Positions 1-5,011 of a stretch of DNA of 5,011 nt are shown here, piece by piece. The stretch covers positions 1 to 5,011 of the forward strand of contig JAVEEJ010000257.1 in the NCBI GenBank assembly GCA_030840515.1. Reading direction: 5' to 3'. Position 1 is the first letter of the stretch; the number at the start of each line of letters is the position of its first letter. A program made the translations under genes and the position numbers. The notes under the pieces are model-generated. The model was not told the origin of the DNA, ran no database searches, and saw nothing but the letters and a program-made list of their open reading frames with translations. This DNA comes from Frankiaceae bacterium. GTDB taxonomy: Bacteria > Actinomycetota > Actinomycetes > JAVEEJ01.

Positions 1-888
1 CTGGAGGCGCTGGAAGGCGGCAAGATCGTCGTCGTCGCAGGCTTCCAGGGCGTCTCGTCCACGAGTGACATCACCACGCTCGGACGCGGCGGCTCCGACA
101 CCACCGCCGTCGCCCTGGCGGCAGCGCTGCAGGCGCAGGTGTGCGAGATCTACACCGACGTCGACGGCGTGTACTCGGCTGACCCGCGCCTCGTCCCGAA
201 TGCTCGCCAGTTGCCGACGGTCTCCTACGAGGAGATGCTCGAGCTGGCCGCCTGCGGCGCGAAGATCCTGCACCTGCGCTGCGTCGAGTACGCCCGCCGC
301 TACGGAGTACCCGTCGTGGTGCGCTCGTCCTTCTCCAGCAAGCCCGGCACAAGGATCACAGGAGAGCCCCCCGTGGAGCAGGCCATCATCAGCGGTGTCG
401 CGCAGGACCTCTCCGAGGCCCGGGTCACCGTCGTCGGAGTGCCCGACAAGCCGGGCGAGGCGGCACGGATCTTCCGCGCGATCGCCGACGCCGAGGTCAA
501 CATCGACATGATCGTGCAGAACGTCTCAGGCGCGGCCGGTCGCACTGACATCTCCTTCACGCTTCCCAAGGCCGACCTGTCGGCCGCGATCGCGGCGCTG
601 ACCAAGCAGCAGGCGACGGTGGGGTTCGAGCAGCTGCTCTCCGACGAGAACATCGGCAAGGTCTCCCTGGTCGGCGCGGGGATGCGCACCCACCCAGGTG
701 TGTCCGCCACGTTCTTCGAAGCACTGGGCGCGGTGGGCGTCAACGCCGAGGCGATCAGCACGTCAGAGATCCGCATCTCCGTCGTCTGCCGTGACACCGA
801 TGTCCCTTCCGCAGTCCGCGCCGTGCATGACGCGTTCGGTCTCGCAGGTGACGAGGAAGCCACCGTGTACGGCGGCACCGGGCGATGA
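1..888 (+). CDS. ask: Aspartokinase, 3' part of gene (5' end outside window)
   Basis: Cytoplasmic enzyme phosphorylating L-aspartate to 4-phospho-L-aspartate, the committed step of lysine/DAP, threonine, methionine and isoleucine synthesis. The frame is open from base 1, so the start lies upstream; 295 residues are visible. By the usual actinobacterial length of about 420 residues, some 125 N-terminal residues are missing. The kinase domain shows VAGFQG (visible residues 12-17), the TTLGRGGSDTTAVA nucleotide/aspartate-binding segment (25-38) and YTDVDGVYSADPR (51-63). Two ACT regulatory domains follow, at about 139-205 (VTVVGVPDKPGEAARIF, INIDM-like, QNVS) and 218-288 (GKVSLVGAGMRTHPGV, ISTSEIRIS). 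In actinobacterial homologues these bind lysine and threonine for feedback control, and the conserved QNVS segment is intact. The stop overlaps the asd start (ATGA, 885-888). The gene also encodes an internal beta subunit. Identification is very secure; the symbol lysC is equally used. Confidence 0.97.
   Translation: MEALEGGKIVVVAGFQGVSSTSDITTLGRGGSDTTAVALAAALQAQVCEIYTDVDGVYSADPRLVPNARQLPTVSYEEMLELAACGAKILHLRCVEYARRYGVPVVVRSSFSSKPGTRITGEPPVEQAIISGVAQDLSEARVTVVGVPDKPGEAARIFRAIADAEVNIDMIVQNVSGAAGRTDISFTLPKADLSAAIAALTKQQATVGFEQLLSDENIGKVSLVGAGMRTHPGVSATFFEALGAVGVNAEAISTSEIRISVVCRDTDVPSAVRAVHDAFGLAGDEEATVYGGTGR
360..364 (+). promoter_or_regulatory. Internal ribosome-binding site for the aspartokinase beta subunit
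   Basis: AGGAG lies inside the aspartokinase coding sequence, 8 nt before the in-frame GTG at 373. It is a stronger Shine-Dalgarno match than the sequences before asd and the lipoprotein gene, which rely on overlapping stop/start codons. Confidence 0.7.
373..888 (+). CDS. Aspartokinase beta subunit, in-frame internal translation product
   Basis: An internal GTG at visible residue 125 of the aspartokinase frame is preceded by AGGAG at 360-364 with an 8-nt spacer. It would give a 171-residue protein made of only the two ACT regulatory domains. In Corynebacterium and other Gram-positive bacteria, aspartokinase is an alpha2beta2 complex whose beta subunit starts at such an in-frame internal site. 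The Corynebacterium glutamicum beta subunit begins at the homologous place (MEEAVLTGVA there, VEQAIISGVA here) and has nearly the same length. Its role would be to bind the feedback inhibitors at the alpha/beta interface. The site and spacing are seen directly; actual translation is inferred from the family. Confidence 0.8.
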   Translation: MEQAIISGVAQDLSEARVTVVGVPDKPGEAARIFRAIADAEVNIDMIVQNVSGAAGRTDISFTLPKADLSAAIAALTKQQATVGFEQLLSDENIGKVSLVGAGMRTHPGVSATFFEALGAVGVNAEAISTSEIRISVVCRDTDVPSAVRAVHDAFGLAGDEEATVYGGTGR

Positions 889-1910
889 GCGGCCTGACCG
901 TCGCGGTCGTCGGCGCCACCGGACAGGTCGGCGGTGTGATGCGCCGCGTCCTCGCCGAGCGGCAATTCCCTGTCGCGAGGATGCGCTACCTGGCGTCGGC
1001 GCGCTCCGCCGGCACCACGCTTGCCTGGGGTGACGAGCAGATCTTGGTCGAGGACGCATCGACCGCAGACGTGAGCGGCATCGACATCGCGCTGTTCTCC
1101 GCCGGCGCCAGCACCTCACGCGCTCAGGCGCAGCGCTTCGCCGACGCGGGCGCCGTCGTCATCGACAACTCCTCAGCCTTCCGGATGGATCCCGAGGTCC
1201 CGCTCATCGTCAGCGAGGTCAACCCCCGGGCGATCCGCGACGCGAAGCGCGGCATCATCGCCAACCCCAACTGCACGACGATGGCCGCGATGCCGGTCCT
1301 CAAGCCGCTGCACGACGAGGCGCAGCTGGTGCGGCTGATCGCCTCGACTTACCAGGCGGTCTCGGGTGGAGGCATCGCCGGCGTCGACGAGCTCGACAAG
1401 CAGGTGCGCCAGGTCGCGGACCGCGCCGCCGAGCTCGCGCATGACGGGTCTGCGGTCGAGTTCCCGATGCCGGTGCTCTACGCACGTCCGATCGCGTTCA
1501 ACGTCCTCCCACTCGCCGGTGATCTCCTCGACGACGGCTCCTTCGAGACCGTGGAGGAGCAGAAGCTGCGCAACGAGACGCGCAAGATCCTCGACATCCC
1601 CGACCTGCGCGTCTCCGGGACCTGCGTGAGAGTGCCGGTGTTCACCGGTCACTCGCTCGCGTTGAACGCCGACTTCGCTCGGCCGTTGTCGGTCGCTCGC
1701 GCCACCGAGCTGCTCGAGTCCGCGCCGGGCGTCGAGGTCACCGAGATCCCGACGCCGCTGCAGGCCGCCGGACGCGACCCTTCCTACGTCGGCCGGATCC
1801 GCCAGGACGGCCCCAACTCGCTGGCCTTGTTCGTCAGCAACGACAACCTGCGCAAGGGCGCTGCGCTGAACGCCGTACAGATCGCCGAGCTGGTCGCGGC
1901 CAGTCGATGA
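885..1910 (+). CDS. asd: Aspartate-semialdehyde dehydrogenase
   Basis: Cytoplasmic NADPH-dependent enzyme reducing 4-phosphoaspartate to aspartate 4-semialdehyde with release of phosphate; it takes the product of the upstream aspartokinase. At 341 residues it has the normal family length. Visible motifs are the N-terminal Rossmann loop GATGQVG (residues 10-16), DNSSAFR (94-100), the active-site segment ANPNCTT with nucleophile Cys130 (codon at 1272-1274), STYQAVSGGG (154-163, Gln157 being the expected substrate-binding residue), and RVPVFTGHS (249-257) with the expected catalytic His256. The ATG at 885 overlaps the aspartokinase stop as ATGA and there is no good Shine-Dalgarno, so translation is probably coupled to the upstream gene. 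All catalytic residues are present and the gene looks fully functional. Confidence 0.97.
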   Translation: MSGLTVAVVGATGQVGGVMRRVLAERQFPVARMRYLASARSAGTTLAWGDEQILVEDASTADVSGIDIALFSAGASTSRAQAQRFADAGAVVIDNSSAFRMDPEVPLIVSEVNPRAIRDAKRGIIANPNCTTMAAMPVLKPLHDEAQLVRLIASTYQAVSGGGIAGVDELDKQVRQVADRAAELAHDGSAVEFPMPVLYARPIAFNVLPLAGDLLDDGSFETVEEQKLRNETRKILDIPDLRVSGTCVRVPVFTGHSLALNADFARPLSVARATELLESAPGVEVTEIPTPLQAAGRDPSYVGRIRQDGPNSLALFVSNDNLRKGAALNAVQIAELVAASR

Positions 1911-2734
1911 GGGCGACCGGGCCAGTTGTTCTCGCGGTCGCCGCGCTCCTGGCCGGCTGCTCCTCGAGCTCGTCGTCGGAGCAGCAGGCCGACGCCCAGC
2001 CAAGCGGTGCGCGCGCGACGCCGGGCGCAGCGGGCTCTCCCACGGCGGGTGTGATGCCTCAGGGCACCCGCGCCTCGAGCGCGGCCGCAGATCCGGGGGG
2101 AGCGAGTACGCCGGGCGCGGGGGCGGGCACGGTCGTCGTACCCGCGTCCTGTCCTTCCGCCGGCAACGAGCCTCCCAACGCGGCCGGAGGCGGCACACAG
2201 GTCACGTACGCCGGGACAGGCACCGGGAGCTACAGCGCGCCGGACGGCACAGGTGCGAGCTACCCGTTCCCTCCGCGCTGGACCTATGTGTGGCGGGCCA
2301 CCGAGCACCTCGTCGAGCTCAGTGCGACGGACGCGCTCGGAGTCTGGGGCATCGCGGCCGCGGCGCCCGACGAGCGGCTGTCGAGAGTCTCCGCCATCTA
2401 CCTCACCGCACCCGATGGGCGCGGCGGCTCGCTGACCTTCTCCATGCGGCTCGCTGCGGCACTGCCGCTCACTGCGCTCGCGCCCGGTGCGAGCGCGAGT
2501 GGCCGCGCGGTCGATGACTCACTGCTGGTGACCGTCCATCGCCAGACGAGCGGGACCGCGTTCGACGTCCGGCTGCGAGCCGGGCGCTGTCCTGCCTCGG
2601 AGGGGATGGGACCTGGGACGCTGTCACTGGCTCTCGACGGCGCAGGCCCGCCATGGTCCGCGATGCGCTTCGGGTTCGACGTGCGCGTGGAAGACGACCG
2701 GCTTCAAGGATCTTTGCAGCTGCGCCGGGCCTGA
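1907..2734 (+). CDS. Predicted secreted lipoprotein of unknown function
   Basis: 275 residues. The N-terminus is a short lipoprotein signal peptide: Arg2, a hydrophobic stretch at 6-16, and a lipobox LAGC with lipid-accepting Cys18, so the mature protein should be anchored on the outer face of the cytoplasmic membrane. Residues 19-95 form a Ser/Ala/Gly/Pro-rich, probably disordered linker that starts with a run of six serines. The rest (about 96-275) is an apparently beta-rich globular domain that I do not recognise. Cys82 and Cys228 are the only other cysteines and could form a disulphide bond. The ATG overlaps the asd stop (ATGA, 1907-1910), so it is probably co-translated with the aspartate-pathway genes. 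Its stop lies 18 bp from the tRNA-Pro fragment, which points towards it. The coding call is strong; function is unknown. Confidence 0.85.
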   Translation: MRATGPVVLAVAALLAGCSSSSSSEQQADAQPSGARATPGAAGSPTAGVMPQGTRASSAAADPGGASTPGAGAGTVVVPASCPSAGNEPPNAAGGGTQVTYAGTGTGSYSAPDGTGASYPFPPRWTYVWRATEHLVELSATDALGVWGIAAAAPDERLSRVSAIYLTAPDGRGGSLTFSMRLAAALPLTALAPGASASGRAVDDSLLVTVHRQTSGTAFDVRLRAGRCPASEGMGPGTLSLALDGAGPPWSAMRFGFDVRVEDDRLQGSLQLRRA

Positions 2735-2752
2735 TCGACGGCGCTGAACCAG

Positions 2753-2797
2753 TGGTCGGGGTGACAGGATTTGAACCTGCGGCCTCTTCGTCCCGAA
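2753..2797 (-). pseudogene. 3' half of tRNA-Pro(CGG): attachment site (att) core
   Basis: Read on the minus strand, this is the 3' portion of a tRNA. It comprises anticodon loop TTCGGGA (complement of 2791-2797, anticodon CGG at 2793-2795), 3' anticodon stem CGAAG (2786-2790), variable loop AGGCC, T arm GCAGG-TTCAAAT-CCTGT (2764-2780, stem pairs apart from one G-T), acceptor 3' strand CACCCCG (2757-2763), discriminator A and encoded CCA (2753-2755). The expected partner CGGGGTG of the acceptor stem, the D arm and the 5' anticodon stem are not found to the right. The gene is therefore split at the anticodon loop. Integrases of the tyrosine family commonly use the anticodon-loop-to-3'-end half of tRNA genes as attB. 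Because the housekeeping genes lie to the left, this copy is the chromosomal 3' half left behind, and the intact tRNA should be at the far right end of the element. Confidence 0.85.
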
Positions 2798-2798
2798 T

Positions 2799-2811
2799 CA
2801 AGATCATCTTG
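2799..2811. repeat. Perfect 13-bp palindrome at the att boundary
   Basis: CAAGAT-C-ATCTTG has two perfect 6-bp arms around one central base. It begins one base after the last nucleotide of the tRNA-derived segment, on the element side. It could be an integrase core-type binding site flanking the crossover or simply a small hairpin; the sequence alone does not decide. Confidence 0.5.
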
Positions 2812-2866
2812 GGTTTCGCCGTTGTTCGCGGTTGATCGCTGACGGCCGTGCCGGGCCGAAAGTGCC

Positions 2867-2907
2867 TTGTGCACAGGCGTTTTCGGACTTGTGGAGTTGT
2901 CCACAGG
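2867..2907. repeat. Direct repeats TTGT(G/C)CACAGG with an overlapping hairpin
   Basis: Two 11-bp copies that differ at one base lie at 2867-2877 (TTGTGCACAGG) and 2897-2907 (TTGTCCACAGG), 30 bp apart start to start, or about three helical turns. The first contains the 8-bp palindrome TGTGCACA (2868-2875). The second forms the right arm of an inverted repeat, TGTGGA (2890-2895) and TCCACA (2900-2905), with a 4-base loop. The second copy contains TTGTCCACA, the sequence of the actinobacterial DnaA box. Position between att and int makes arm-type integrase or excisionase sites the more likely role. No replication gene is seen nearby. Confidence 0.5.
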
Positions 2908-2970
2908 TGGGTGGTGATGTTCGCCAGTTCTCGTGGTCGTTGGCTCTAGGTTGGGCTCTTTCCGGCGCGC

Positions 2971-2989
2971 GAAGAGGTCGCCGTGCTCG
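2971..2989 (+). repeat. Near-identical 20-bp repeat, copy 1 (upstream of the integrase)
   Basis: GAAGAGGTCGCCGTGCTCG here matches GAAGAGGTCCTCCGTGCTCG at 4901-4920 with one missing base and one substitution. The copies are about 1.9 kb apart in the same orientation. The match extends two bases to the left (GC). No function is known. Confidence 0.4.
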
Positions 2990-2995
2990 CGCGGG

Positions 2996-3002
2996 AAGGG
3001 AG
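2996..3002 (+). promoter_or_regulatory. Ribosome-binding site that sets the integrase start
   Basis: AAGGGAG lies 7 nt before the ATG at 3010. The upstream in-frame GTG at 2983 has no purine-rich element at a suitable distance, so the site favours the ATG. Confidence 0.6.
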
Positions 3003-3009
3003 CAGAGAG

Positions 3010-4161
3010 ATGGGTCAGAGACGGTCGCGGGGGGACGGCTCGGTGTACTTCGACGCCGCGAACGGGGTGTGGGTCGGGGCGGTCGACCTCGGCCGTGACG
3101 ACGACGGGGTGCGACGGCGCCGGAAGGTGAGCGGCCGGACGAAGACGGCGGCGTTGGCGAGGATGCGGGAGCTGCGGCGCCGGCTCGACGACGGTGAGGT
3201 CGTCACCCACGACAAGACGACGGTGCAGCTGGCGATGGAGGATTTCCTGGCCCGCGGGTTGCCGGCGAAACTGGCGTCGAACACCCGCTACGTGCTCACG
3301 CTTTACGGGGCACGGTTCACCGAGCGGGTCGGCGGCCGAACCCTCCGTGCCTTGACGACCCGGGACGTGGAGGACTTCCTTCAGGCGCTGGCGGACGAGG
3401 GCAAGGCGCACCGCACCCTCATCGTCGCGAGGTCGGTGCCCGCGCGTTGCCTGGATCACGCGATCCGCCAGGGCTGGCTCCCGGCCGGACGCAACGTCGC
3501 GACGCTGGCCCGAATCCCGGAGACCGTCGAGCGAAAGCTCCGCCCGGTGCTGTCCGACACCGACGTCCGTGCGCTGCTCGAGGCCGCCAAGGGCGAACGG
3601 TGGGAGCCGCTGCTCGCCACAGTGGCGATCACCGGGTGCCGGATCGGTGAAGCCATCGCCCAGGCCTGGTCCGAGATCGACACCGACCGGAACCTGGTCC
3701 ACATCACCGCCGGCGTCCGGCACGAAGCGGACGGGTCGTTGAGCCGTCGAGAGCCAAAGAAGAACAGCCACCGCACAGTCGAAGTCCCACCCGCGCTGAT
3801 CCAGACCCTCCAGGCTCATCGCCGCCGGGTGGTCGCCGAGGCACTGGCCGCGGGACGACCAGCGCCCGATCTCGCGTTTCCCACCGCCGCCGGGTCGATG
3901 GTGCACCGGCGCAACCTCGACCGCTGGCTCGACCGCATCGCGAAAGCCGCGGGGGTGAAGGTGAAGGGCTGGCACGACCTACGGCACGCCCTCGCCACCG
4001 GGCTCGGCGACGACGGCGTCCCCGTCACCCGCACCGCCTCAGTTCTCGGACACCGCAACATCGACACCACCACACGCGTCTACACCCACCCCACCGAAGC
4101 CGCCGACGCTGCGGTCGCACGTGGCCTGCGATTACTTAGCCCGGACGACCAAGGCACCTGA
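3010..4161 (+). CDS. Site-specific tyrosine recombinase (integrase)
   Basis: 383-residue integrase that would insert and excise the element at tRNA-Pro. Domains in order: an N-terminal arm-binding domain with the typical opening RGDGSVYFDAANGVWVGAV (about 7-25), a core-binding SAM-like domain (about 70-150), and the C-terminal catalytic domain (about 180-375). All six catalytic positions are present: Arg211 (TGCRIGEA), Lys251 (PKKNSHRT), His322 and Arg325 (WHDLRHALAT), His348 (LGHRNIDTT) and nucleophile Tyr358 (RVYTHPT). The protein should therefore be active. The ATG at 3010 is preferred because of AAGGGAG 7 nt upstream and because homologues start close to this motif; the GTG at 2983 would add nine residues. 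It reads away from the att site, with its 5' end about 210 bp from it, and no excisionase gene is visible beside it. Family assignment is secure; target use is inferred from position. Confidence 0.95.
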   Translation: MGQRRSRGDGSVYFDAANGVWVGAVDLGRDDDGVRRRRKVSGRTKTAALARMRELRRRLDDGEVVTHDKTTVQLAMEDFLARGLPAKLASNTRYVLTLYGARFTERVGGRTLRALTTRDVEDFLQALADEGKAHRTLIVARSVPARCLDHAIRQGWLPAGRNVATLARIPETVERKLRPVLSDTDVRALLEAAKGERWEPLLATVAITGCRIGEAIAQAWSEIDTDRNLVHITAGVRHEADGSLSRREPKKNSHRTVEVPPALIQTLQAHRRRVVAEALAAGRPAPDLAFPTAAGSMVHRRNLDRWLDRIAKAAGVKVKGWHDLRHALATGLGDDGVPVTRTASVLGHRNIDTTTRVYTHPTEAADAAVARGLRLLSPDDQGT

Positions 4162-4190
4162 CCGATCGCCGAACCGGACGGGAGGGTGTA

Positions 4191-4322
4191 GTGGATGGCC
4201 ACCCGGCCGATGCGAACGAGGCAGTCGAAGCCACCGCTCATGCCGAGAAGAGGATGCCTGGCGGCGGCGAGGCTCGGCGCTGCTCTTGGCTCGACCGGTG
4301 TTCGACGAGTTATTGGAAGTAG
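4191..4322 (+). CDS. Possible 43-residue ORF downstream of the integrase (doubtful)
   Basis: A GTG at 4191 preceded by GGAGGG at 4181-4186 opens a 43-residue frame ending with TAG at 4320-4322. It would lie 29 bp after the integrase stop and overlap the 3' end of the convergent PIN gene by 13 bp. The predicted peptide begins VDGHPADANEAVEATA, has no recognisable motif and ends in a low-quality Cys/Ser/Trp-containing tail. The ribosome-binding site is the only positive evidence; it may be the decayed start of a former gene. Apart from this, the 148 bp between the two convergent genes show only weak inverted repeats (for example GCCGAG 4242-4247 with CTCGGC 4273-4278) and no clear terminator. 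Confidence 0.2.
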   Translation: MDGHPADANEAVEATAHAEKRMPGGGEARRCSWLDRCSTSYWK

Positions 4323-4852
4323 GCCGCGGTAAGCGTCGACGGATGAACGCGGCGAAGAAAGCGGCCGTAGTTGCGGATGCCGTTAGCCAGGTTGAGAGCC
4401 TCGCCCGCCGTCAACTCGCCCATCGCAACGGAATCGCGGAGCACCGCGATGGTGTCAAGGACGCGTCCGGCGCCGATTCGGCGCTCCGCGAATGTGTAGG
4501 CGTCATTGTCGTCGGTGACGAAGAGACCGTTGGCCTTGTCGGCGAAGTAGATGCTCTCAGCTTCGCCGAAGTGGTCCACGGGTGGGCGGCGCCCCTCGTT
4601 GAGTCCGATGTGCAGCCTGTGGATGGGATCGTGATCGGTCGCGCCAGGGCTGCTCGGTGGGCCTAGCCACGACCTGGCCGCGAGGGCGGCGGTGCATTCG
4701 GGATGCCCTGGGCACGCTTCCAGTTCGTCAAAGACTGCCTCGGTCCAGCGAGGTTCGGGCCGCCCTCCGAAGCGGGTCTCGAGTACGTCCAGGCGTGCGA
4801 TCGCGCCGAAGTGCAGCAGCGTGACAGTGTCAAAGAGGACCGGCTCGGCCAC
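4310..4852 (-). CDS. PIN-domain protein, probable toxin ribonuclease of a toxin-antitoxin pair
   Basis: 180-residue protein with the layout of a PIN-fold nuclease: an N-terminal hydrophobic strand ending in Asp8 (VLFDTVTLLHF), Glu43 in VFDELEA, the GEAES motif with Glu97/Glu99, and the C-terminal strand LFVTDDNDA with Asp114-Asp117. Together these form the usual acidic metal-binding cluster. PIN toxins cleave RNA, often tRNA or rRNA, and are neutralised by a partner encoded just upstream. At 180 residues it is longer than many VapC proteins (about 130), with an insertion between the second and third motifs and a C-terminal helical tail (about 140-170). The GTG at 4852 is the only usable start after the in-frame TAG at 4883-4885; AGGGCGAG lies about 10 nt before it. 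It is convergent with the integrase. A PIN fold is well supported; toxin activity and the RNA target are inferred. Confidence 0.8.
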   Translation of the reverse strand: MAEPVLFDTVTLLHFGAIARLDVLETRFGGRPEPRWTEAVFDELEACPGHPECTAALAARSWLGPPSSPGATDHDPIHRLHIGLNEGRRPPVDHFGEAESIYFADKANGLFVTDDNDAYTFAERRIGAGRVLDTIAVLRDSVAMGELTAGEALNLANGIRNYGRFLRRVHPSTLTAAYFQ

Positions 4853-4882
4853 GGGAGGTTCACTCGCCCTTGACTGCGTCGC

Positions 4883-5011
4883 CTAGACGGGCGAGCCGGC
4901 GAAGAGGTCCTCCGTGCTCGTGTGCTCATCGACCTTGCTGTACTCCGGACTGCTCAACAGCTCGTAGACGTCGTCGTGTCGATCCAAGGTGGCCTCGAGT
5001 GCTTCAGCGCT
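4883..5011 (-). CDS. Probable antitoxin, C-terminal end only (gene runs off the window)
   Basis: On the minus strand an open frame enters at the window edge and ends with TAG at 4883-4885, giving the last 42 residues of a protein: acidic, helical-looking (EALEATLDRHDDVYELL, then SSPEYSKVDEHTSTEDLFAG). It has no start codon of its own besides two TTGs, so it must begin outside the window. The gap to the PIN gene is only 30 bp, in the same direction. A short acidic C-terminal tail directly upstream of a PIN toxin fits the toxin-binding part of an antitoxin. The DNA-binding N-terminus is not visible, so I cannot assign a family, and a non-antitoxin identity remains possible. Confidence 0.55.
   Translation of the reverse strand, partial: SAEALEATLDRHDDVYELLSSPEYSKVDEHTSTEDLFAGSPV
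4901..4920 (+). repeat. Near-identical 20-bp repeat, copy 2 (within the antitoxin 3' end)
   Basis: Second copy of the repeat at 2971-2989. On the minus strand it encodes the STEDLFA part of the partial antitoxin's C-terminus, so here it is coding sequence; the first copy is in the integrase leader. Confidence 0.4.

Larger units (their letters stand above)
2798..3009. promoter_or_regulatory. Non-coding att-arm and integrase promoter region
   Basis: The 212 bp between the tRNA fragment and the integrase ATG have no convincing gene. They hold the boundary palindrome, the TTGT(G/C)CACAGG repeats, a -10-like TAGGTT at 2947-2952 without a convincing -35 element, and the integrase ribosome-binding site near 2996. 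The region should therefore carry the integrase promoter and the arm sites used for recombination; this assignment is by position and repeats only. Confidence 0.4.
2753..5011. mobile_element. Left part of an integrated element (genomic island) at tRNA-Pro
   Basis: The element is defined on its left by the split tRNA-Pro. It is followed by a non-coding arm region, a complete tyrosine integrase reading away from the att site, and a convergent PIN-toxin module. The right end is outside the window, so its size and type (integrative conjugative element, prophage or satellite island) cannot be decided. No conjugation, replication or phage structural gene is visible in the part seen. Confidence 0.7.

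Noticed and set aside
1173..2198. 341-residue open frame on the minus strand opposite asd and the lipoprotein gene
   Set aside because: Low-complexity arginine-rich translation with no motif; the + strand gene has all the catalytic residues of asd.
2705..2716. Near-palindrome CAAGGATCTTTG in the lipoprotein 3' end as a terminator
   Set aside because: It is inside the coding sequence, imperfect, lacks a loop and is not followed by a T run.
2753..2840. A complete tRNA-Pro on the minus strand
   Set aside because: No CGGGGTG partner for the acceptor stem, no D arm and only three of five anticodon-stem pairs are possible to the right of 2797.
2867..2907. A plasmid-type replication origin based on the DnaA-box-like repeats
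   Set aside because: Only two boxes, no AT-rich unwinding region and no replication initiator gene in the window.
2983..3009. GTG at 2983 as the integrase start
   Set aside because: In frame, but without a suitable ribosome-binding site; the ATG at 3010 has AAGGGAG 7 nt upstream and fits the family's N-terminus better.
2704..3975. 423-residue open frame on the minus strand, opposite the integrase and through the tRNA fragment
   Set aside because: It is composed of arginine/proline/histidine-rich sequence typical of antisense GC-rich DNA, crosses the tRNA-derived att site and lies opposite a well-conserved integrase.
4121..4666. 181-residue open frame on the + strand spanning the integrase end and the PIN gene
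   Set aside because: It overlaps the integrase 3' end by 41 bp and lies mostly antisense to the PIN gene, whose acidic motifs and upstream partner are convincing; no ribosome-binding site or motif.

Overview
The window is GC-rich throughout and uses GC-ending codons heavily. Its first three genes have the arrangement and sequence features of a high-GC Actinomycetota chromosome: an aspartokinase of the overlapping alpha/beta type, an actinobacterial-length aspartate-semialdehyde dehydrogenase, and a short-signal lipoprotein. I cannot fix the genus from this sequence.

Positions 1-2734 look like core chromosome, all on the + strand. They hold the 3' two thirds of an aspartokinase gene (ask/lysC), which contains a well-formed internal ribosome-binding site and GTG for the beta subunit, then asd, then a predicted lipoprotein gene. 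Both junctions are ATGA overlaps, so the three genes read as one translationally coupled operon. Ask and Asd catalyse the first two steps of the aspartate pathway, leading to lysine/diaminopimelate, threonine, methionine and isoleucine. The lipoprotein has no recognisable link to that pathway.

Positions 2753-2797 (minus strand) are the 3' half of a tRNA-Pro(CGG) gene: acceptor 3' strand with CCA, T arm, variable loop, 3' anticodon stem and anticodon loop. The match ends exactly at the 5' edge of the anticodon loop and the 5' half is absent. This is the signature of a tRNA attachment site, and I read it as the left boundary of an integrated element.

Positions 2798-5011 are the start of that element. 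A roughly 210-bp non-coding segment holds a perfect 13-bp palindrome right at the att boundary, two 11-bp direct repeats TTGT(G/C)CACAGG and a small hairpin. It is followed by a complete tyrosine-recombinase integrase (+ strand). Convergent to it, on the minus strand, is a PIN-domain ribonuclease-type toxin gene. Upstream of that gene, running off the window edge, is the C-terminal end of a probable cognate antitoxin. The right end of the element, and the expected intact tRNA-Pro, lie outside the window. The layout resembles known genomic-island architecture (tRNA att, integrase, toxin-antitoxin cargo); I see no gene here that clearly represents a wholly new system.
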